10,445 bases of DNA, from NCBI GenBank assembly GCA_017694735.1, contig JADIMN010000094.1, forward strand, positions 1-10,445. The letters run 5' to 3'. Below, piece after piece: positions 7,115 through 10,445 of this stretch (position 1 is its first letter; every line of letters starts with the position of its first letter). The DNA is from Candidatus Alectryobacillus merdavium. Lineage in GTDB: Bacteria; Bacillota_I; Bacilli_A; RFN20; CAG-826. The position numbers were made by a program, and so were the translations under genes. The notes under the pieces were generated by a model. That model ran no database searches and was not told the origin of the DNA. It saw nothing but the letters and a program-made list of their open reading frames with translations.

Positions 7115-7165
7115 CGGCAAGAATAATTTATATTTTTTTTAATTTTATTTGAAATCTTGCCGATA
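7112..7165. repeat. Widely spaced perfect 11-bp inverted repeat
   Basis: TATCGGCAAGA at 7112-7122 and TCTTGCCGATA at 7155-7165 are exact reverse complements, 32 AT-only or nearly AT-only bases apart. The CGGCAAG cores stand out as GC islands in very AT-rich DNA. Centre-to-centre spacing is 43 bases, close to four helical turns. There is no T-run after either arm, and no flanking target duplication is visible. A paired operator for a looping regulator, a recombinase site or a stem-loop RNA are all possible. Confidence 0.6.
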
Positions 7166-7217
7166 GTATAATTTAATATTTTAAAAAAAATTCAAAAAAT
7201 ATAATGTTGTTTATATT

Positions 7218-7239
7218 AAAAAAGCCCGATTAATCGGAC
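7218..7239 (-). terminator. Rho-independent terminator of the tRNA operon
   Basis: Read on the minus strand: GTCCGA, loop TTAA, TCGGGC (six pairs including one G-T), then TTTTTT. It lies about 60 bases after the tRNA-Ser 3' end, in the right direction for the tRNA transcript. Confidence 0.8.
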
Positions 7240-7257
7240 AACACAATATATCAATAA

Positions 7258-7284
7258 CTTGATGTATTTTATAAAAACATCAAG
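7258..7284 (-). other. Hairpin downstream of tRNA-Ser
   Basis: CTTGATGT (7258-7265) and ACATCAAG (7277-7284) form a perfect 8-bp stem with an 11-base AT loop. It lies between the tRNA-Ser 3' end and the terminator and has no T-run, so it is more likely a processing or stability element of the tRNA precursor than a terminator. Confidence 0.45.
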
Positions 7285-7297
7285 AGAATTTTTAGAA

Positions 7298-7388
7298 TGG
7301 CGGAGGTTTAGAGATTCGAACTCTAGCGGGGCTTGCACCCCCTAACGGTTTTCAAGACCATCCCCTTCAACCACTTGGGTAAACCTCC
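7298..7388 (-). tRNA. tRNA-Ser (anticodon TGA)
   Basis: A 91-base tRNA with acceptor stem GGAGGTT/AACCTCC, discriminator G and an encoded CCA. The anticodon loop CTTGAAA gives TGA, which decodes UCA and wobble UCN codons. The long variable arm (GGGG...CCCC) is the class II feature of Ser tRNAs. The T arm is TAGAG TTCGAAT CTCTA. Third and last tRNA of the operon, 5 bases after tRNA-Ile. Confidence 0.95.
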
Positions 7389-7393
7389 ATTAT

Positions 7394-7470
7394 TGGTGGA
7401 CCAACCAGGACTTGAACCCGGAACCACCCCGTTATGAGCGGGAAGCTCTAACCAATTGCGCTATTGGTCC
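7394..7470 (-). tRNA. tRNA-Ile (anticodon CAT, lysidine type)
   Basis: 77 bases with encoded CCA. The acceptor stem GGACCAA/TTGGTCC and the anticodon arm CCCG CTCATAA CGGG closely resemble Bacillus tRNA-Ile(CAU). This tRNA reads AUA only after TilS converts C34 to lysidine, so the host should encode tilS. Elongator and initiator Met tRNAs differ in acceptor stem and anticodon arm, and this one lacks the initiator's three G-C pairs. The Ile assignment rests on resemblance. Confidence 0.85.
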
Positions 7471-7475
7471 AACAT

Positions 7476-7552
7476 TGGTGGCTGTGGGGGGATTCGAACC
7501 CTCGACGCGCCGGGTATGAGCCGACTGCTCTAGCCAACTGAGCTACACAGCC
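7476..7552 (-). tRNA. tRNA-Met (anticodon CAT, elongator)
   Basis: 77 bases with encoded CCA. The acceptor stem GGCTGTG/CACAGCC is fully paired from the first base, unlike initiator tRNA. D arm TAGCTCAGTTGGCTAGAGCA, anticodon stem GTCGG/CCGGC with loop CTCATAC (anticodon CAT), T arm GAGGG TTCGAAT CCCCC. First tRNA of the operon; tRNA-Ile follows after 5 bases. Confidence 0.9.
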
Positions 7553-7563
7553 AATGCTTTAAT

Positions 7564-7592
7564 ATTTTACACTAAGAGTTTTTTATATTCAA
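7564..7592 (-). promoter_or_regulatory. Promoter of the tRNA operon
   Basis: On the minus strand TTGAAT (7587-7592), exactly 17 bases, then TAAAAT (7564-7569), 11 bases before the first base of tRNA-Met. This is a good sigma-A-type promoter, with a GTG just before the -10 resembling an extended -10. Confidence 0.8.
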
Positions 7593-7733
7593 ATGAAATA
7601 ATATTAAAACAACAAAAAGATTTGTTATAGTAAGTGACAATGTTAACGCAACTCTAGCTGTTTTATAAGTACTTTTCTTTTTTTATAATTTTTTTGTCTT
7701 CTTTGCTTATTTGGAATTAGAAAGGAGTGAGTT

Positions 7734-7889
7734 ATGAAAAGAAAAAATAAACAAAGAAAAAGACTGACAATTGAAGATCGTATGGTTATACAAGCTTGTA
7801 TTCATCAGGGTATGAATATTACTGAAATTGCTTCTAGAATTGGAGTTAATAAATCAACGATATCTTTGCTATGCCTAAATTATACATAA
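7734..7889 (+). pseudogene. Truncated IS30-family transposase, N-terminal helix-turn-helix only
   Basis: 51 codons from ATG 7734 to TAA 7887. The product begins MKRKNKQRKRLTIEDRM and continues with IQACIHQGMNITEIASRIG and VNKSTIS, the characteristic N-terminal DNA-binding helices of IS30 transposases (LT..ER..I...L..G.s...IA..LG.s.STIS). After STIS the expected REI/RRN continuation is replaced by LLCLNYT and a stop, so the DDE catalytic domain is absent. AAAGGAG lies 7 bases before the ATG and a TATAAT lies at 7684-7689, so the short peptide may still be made and could bind the element ends. It cannot transpose by itself. Confidence 0.8.
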
Positions 7890-7922
7890 AAATCCTAAAA
7901 TAAAGCAAACTTTGGCAAGGTA

Positions 7923-7981
7923 AATGCAACAAACTCTATTTAAAATTAGATTCTTACCAAAAATAATCAATTTGTTGCATT
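7923..7981. repeat. Inverted repeat within the right end of the IS30 remnant
   Basis: AATGCAACAAA (7923-7933) and TTTGTTGCATT (7971-7981) are exact 11-bp reverse complements, 37 bases apart. The outer arm is part of the element's terminal repeat, so the inner arm looks like a subterminal copy of the transposase-binding sequence or the stem of a protective hairpin. Confidence 0.6.
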
Positions 7982-8087
7982 GAGTTTGTCATCTAACAAT
8001 ATTTTTATAAATTTTCATTTTAATTATATTACATTTTTGATATTATAAAGGCCTAAGAAAAACATTATTTTATACAAAGGAGGATTT

Positions 8088-9782
8088 ATGAAAAAACATT
8101 TAAATAAATTATTACTTCTATCTTTACTAGTTTTAACAGGATGTGGGGATACTACTACTACTTCCTCTTTAGAAACAACTACTAAAGATACATTAACTAC
8201 TACTCAAACTAATTTAGATTCATCATCAATTACAACTTCAAAAGATGAAATTAATAAAGATGAAGTCTTATTAAATAAATTACATAGTGAATTGTCTATG
8301 TCTTTTACTTTAACTATAGAAACAGTTAATAAAGAAACAGATGAAGCTACTAATCCTGAGACTTTTAATACTATAACTTATATTGGTGAAAATGAATACT
8401 TAAATGAAGAATATGACTCAAATAACAATTTAACAAATACTTGTCATAGATTTAAAGATAGTGAAGGTTATAGTGTTATTAAAGAAATAAATGTAGATAA
8501 TACTCAAATTATAGAAGAAAGAGAAATGAATTATGAAACTTTTGAAGATCAAGTTTATGATGAAAAATATAAAAATCCTTTCTTAAATATAAGTATAGAT
8601 GATTTTAATAAAGAAAGATTAAATGAATATACATTAAATTTAACAAATTTTGATAAAACATATTTGCAAACAATATTTACTCAATATTATGGAGAACTTA
8701 ATTCATTAGTTTTTTTAGTTGATGATAATCAAAATATAAATTTCTCATTTATATCAAATTATGATCCAGGTGATTACTCTTCTACTTATTATAGATATAC
8801 TGCAAATGGTAGTTTATTAAATAAAGAAGATATAGATATTCCTGAAATAAAATTATTTGAAGAAAGTGAAGCTAGTAATATTTTGAAAGAAAAAATAAAT
8901 ATCCTTAAAAAACAAGAATATCGATTTACTTATACTATAATTGATCCAGATGATAATAGTATTTCTGAAGTTTATGAAGTAATTGTTAATAAAAATATAT
9001 ATTTAATTACCCATACTGAAGATAATATAACTTCACAATATGGAGCACTAGATACTGAAAATGGGCTTGTTGAATTTGATGTTTTAAAAGAAAATGATTT
9101 AGTTAAATTTCTAGCACGAAGTAATCCTATTCCAGGAAGAAATGTAATTAATACATTAAACGATTTTAAAATGGCAAGTGAATTTTTCTATCTTGATAAT
9201 AATAGTTATAAATTACATCAAGGTTTAAACTTAAGTAAACACTTATCTCATTTTTTACCATCAACTTTTATAAGAGACGATTCAAATAGTATTGATGAAA
9301 AATCTTTTATAATGAATATCGAAAACGATAGCATCGAAATAAATTATGATTATTCGTATGCAACATGGCATATGAATTTAACAATTGATAAATTACAAGG
9401 AGCTGTTATTCCATACCAAGATTATGAAATAATTTATCCAACAATACCTCAATCCTGGTCAGAAATGGATTTTTATCAAGATTTAGTTTCTCTACTTGGA
9501 AACGAAGAAAGAGTAAATGAACTTCCATTTATTTATCCTGATTTAGGATGGGATATGACGACTATATTCCCAGATTTTGGATTTGCAACATTAATGGGAA
9601 CATATTCTACTGCAGAACTTGCAAGTGATGAACAATTTAATTATACGATGGATTTAATGATGGCAGGATTTATGTTAGGAGATGACCTTGAATCATATGA
9701 AAAAAAATATGATGATTGTACTGTTGTAGTTTCAACTGCAGTTGATGAATGTGATTTTAATTTATATATCGAGATAATTTAA
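8088..9782 (+). CDS. Surface lipoprotein of unknown function, probably with two related halves
   Basis: 564 residues. The signal MKKHLNKLLLLSLLVLTGC has a clear lipobox (LTGC, lipidated Cys19), followed by a Thr/Ser-rich linker to about residue 52. The body is acidic and beta-rich. Two stretches look alike: each starts with a strand pair of the type SFTLTIETV / RFTYTIIDP, passes through a Y-rich strand and a segment with NP...DF...L..N.Y.L, and ends in a region like INFSFISNYD / IEINYDYSY. This is a layout reminiscent of LolA/LppX-like half-barrel lipid-binding lipoproteins, as inference. A last module of about 110 residues (from SWSEMDFYQDLV) contains ELPFIYPD and YTMDLMMAGFM and ends at FNLYIEII. 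Strong ribosome site AAAGGAGG lies 4-5 bases before ATG. A solitary gene bounded by the IS30 remnant and a good terminator. No enzymatic motif was recognised. Confidence 0.85.
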   Translation: MKKHLNKLLLLSLLVLTGCGDTTTTSSLETTTKDTLTTTQTNLDSSSITTSKDEINKDEVLLNKLHSELSMSFTLTIETVNKETDEATNPETFNTITYIGENEYLNEEYDSNNNLTNTCHRFKDSEGYSVIKEINVDNTQIIEEREMNYETFEDQVYDEKYKNPFLNISIDDFNKERLNEYTLNLTNFDKTYLQTIFTQYYGELNSLVFLVDDNQNINFSFISNYDPGDYSSTYYRYTANGSLLNKEDIDIPEIKLFEESEASNILKEKINILKKQEYRFTYTIIDPDDNSISEVYEVIVNKNIYLITHTEDNITSQYGALDTENGLVEFDVLKENDLVKFLARSNPIPGRNVINTLNDFKMASEFFYLDNNSYKLHQGLNLSKHLSHFLPSTFIRDDSNSIDEKSFIMNIENDSIEINYDYSYATWHMNLTIDKLQGAVIPYQDYEIIYPTIPQSWSEMDFYQDLVSLLGNEERVNELPFIYPDLGWDMTTIFPDFGFATLMGTYSTAELASDEQFNYTMDLMMAGFMLGDDLESYEKKYDDCTVVVSTAVDECDFNLYIEII

Positions 9783-9802
9783 GATTAAATTATAAACAAA
9801 AT

Positions 9803-9827
9803 AAAAAACACCCGTGGGTGTTTTTTA
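9803..9827. terminator. Bidirectional terminator shared by convergent genes
   Basis: AAAAAACACCC, two bases, GGGTGTTTTTT: an 11-bp perfect inverted repeat with a CACC/GGTG core and T-runs on both strands. It lies 20 bases after the lipoprotein stop. Its right arm overlaps the TAA stop of the minus-strand U32 gene (9825-9827), so that gene ends inside its own terminator. Confidence 0.9.
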
Positions 9828-10445
9828 TAATGCTTTTTTAACAAAATGACCTCTAGTGTGTTTTAGGTTATTGAAGGTTTTTTCGTTTGATTTATTATTT
9901 AATGTATTAATACAAGATAAAATAATATTTCTAACCTCTTGTTCGTTTTCATCTGTAAATATTAGTCTATAATAGTTTATTCCTTTAATTTTATCTAAAT
10001 CATCTATTAAATTTAAATACTTTGAATTTAAAACATTCATCGTACAATCATCATTAAAAGTTATTGGGAATGTTTCAAATTTATCTTTCAAAGCGAATTT
10101 ATTATTTTTACATAATCCGCACATATTTAATCTTTTTAATACACAATACTTAGAATGCATTAGTTTTGCTCTACCATATATAATTAATTCTAAATTTGGA
10201 TATGTATTAAAATTATCATAATAATTTTTAACTATATTATTAATATGTGTTTTATCTAATTCTTCAGATAAAGTAATTCTTTTTACTCCTAAATTAGATA
10301 GTAATGCTACATCCATATAATTACTGACATTAAATGAATAATCTGATATTAAATCTATATTTGAATTTTTATATTTTTCTATACTTCCATATCCACCTAT
10401 TAATAATTCATTATATTCTCCTTTATTTAAATAAGTAGCATTATT
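9825..10445 (-). CDS. U32 family peptidase-like protein, C-terminal part (5' end beyond window)
   Basis: The open frame runs from the window edge at 10445 to TAA at 9825, giving 206 residues. An internal ATG at 10316 is not the start, because the frame continues upstream with typical U32 sequence (ELLIGGYGSIEKYK, then DYSFNVSNYMDVALL). Further family marks are LGVKRITLSEEL, YGRAKLMHSKYC, a cluster of Cys in YC, MCGLC and DDC, FPITF, LNSKYLNLIDDLDKI, YRLIFTDE, and the end TRGHFVKKAL. U32 proteins are known as collagenase-like peptidases, but the characterised bacterial members RlhA and TrhP hydroxylate cytidine in 23S rRNA or uridine in tRNA, and the cysteines fit an iron-sulfur site. RNA modification is the more likely role. 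The upstream U32 signature region is not in the window, so the subfamily cannot be fixed. Confidence 0.9.
   Translation of the reverse strand, partial: NNATYLNKGEYNELLIGGYGSIEKYKNSNIDLISDYSFNVSNYMDVALLSNLGVKRITLSEELDKTHINNIVKNYYDNFNTYPNLELIIYGRAKLMHSKYCVLKRLNMCGLCKNNKFALKDKFETFPITFNDDCTMNVLNSKYLNLIDDLDKIKGINYYRLIFTDENEQEVRNIILSCINTLNNKSNEKTFNNLKHTRGHFVKKAL

Larger units (their letters stand above)
6975..7297. other. Non-coding, highly AT-rich spacer
   Basis: No protein-coding frame of note. It holds the leader of the minus-strand repeat-protein gene (with a TTTAGTAGA motif at 7093-7101), the 11-bp inverted repeat at 7112-7165, the tRNA operon terminator and a second hairpin next to the tRNA-Ser end. 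On the plus strand, TTGACA at 7035-7040 lies 18 bases before AATAAT at 7059-7064. That pair looks like a promoter, but nothing recognisable lies downstream, so it is either chance or a short RNA. Confidence 0.6.
7636..7990 (+). mobile_element. Internally deleted IS30-family element (MITE-like remnant)
   Basis: 355 bases. The left end GACAATGTTAACGCAAC (7636-7652) and the reverse complement of the right end (7974-7990), GACAAACTCAATGCAAC, match at 13 of 17 positions, so both terminal inverted repeats are present. Inside, the first about 45 codons of a transposase with the IS30-type helix-turn-helix remain behind a strong ribosome site; then the frame runs into unrelated sequence and the right end follows. 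A full IS30 element is about 1 kb, so most of the transposase is gone. No target duplication is evident next to the ends. Confidence 0.7.

Noticed and set aside
9825..10316. Treating ATG at 10316 as the start of the U32 gene
   Set aside because: The frame stays open to the window edge and the added residues match the U32 family, so the gene is cut by the window rather than short.
1..10445. UGA read as tryptophan (Mycoplasma code)
   Set aside because: All readable genes are full length with TGG as Trp and end in TAA or TAG; no in-frame TGA is needed anywhere.
1..10445. CRISPR array or phage region
   Set aside because: No regularly spaced direct repeats and no phage structural, integrase or packaging genes.

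Overview
The window looks like chromosomal DNA from a very AT-rich, low-GC Gram-positive bacterium of the Bacilli/Mollicutes-related kind, such as the gut RF39-type, Acholeplasma or Erysipelotrichales lineages. Evidence: extreme AT bias, Gram-positive lipoprotein signals, good AGGAGG-type ribosome sites and sigma-A-like promoters. All tryptophans in the readable proteins are TGG, stops are TAA or TAG, and no gene needs TGA as Trp, so a Mycoplasma/Spiroplasma-type code is not supported. The genus cannot be given from the sequence alone.

Layout: (1) 1-2816, minus strand: a cut-off small membrane protein (possibly AtpI-like), a 289-residue protein of unknown function, and a lipoprotein with Ig-like repeats. 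The C-terminal domain of that lipoprotein aligns motif by motif with barnase-type guanyl ribonucleases. (2) 2959-3846, plus strand, divergent from it: an EFR1-type flavodoxin/two-[4Fe-4S] protein. (3) 3870-6974, minus strand: a likely three-gene operon, in transcription order a single-pass membrane protein with alternating beta-rich repeats, an MscS mechanosensitive channel, and a gamma-glutamylcyclotransferase-like protein. (4) 6975-7297: a non-coding stretch with an isolated GC-rich inverted repeat and the tRNA terminator. (5) 7298-7592, minus strand: a tRNA operon Met(CAT)-Ile(CAT)-Ser(TGA) with clear promoter and terminator. (6) 7636-7990: an internally deleted IS30-family element with both ends and the first about 45 codons of the transposase. 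(7) 8088-9782, plus strand: a second lipoprotein of unknown function. (8) 9825-10445, minus strand: the C-terminal part of a U32-family peptidase/tRNA- or rRNA-modification protein, convergent with the lipoprotein and sharing one bidirectional terminator.

How it fits together: the region is a patchwork of surface proteins (two lipoproteins and one membrane-anchored repeat protein) between housekeeping genes. The most interesting gene is the cell-surface barnase-like ribonuclease, which could degrade extracellular RNA for nucleotide scavenging or act on neighbouring cells. No barstar-like inhibitor gene is visible. The membrane repeat protein in one operon with MscS suggests an envelope- or stress-related unit, but that is inference.
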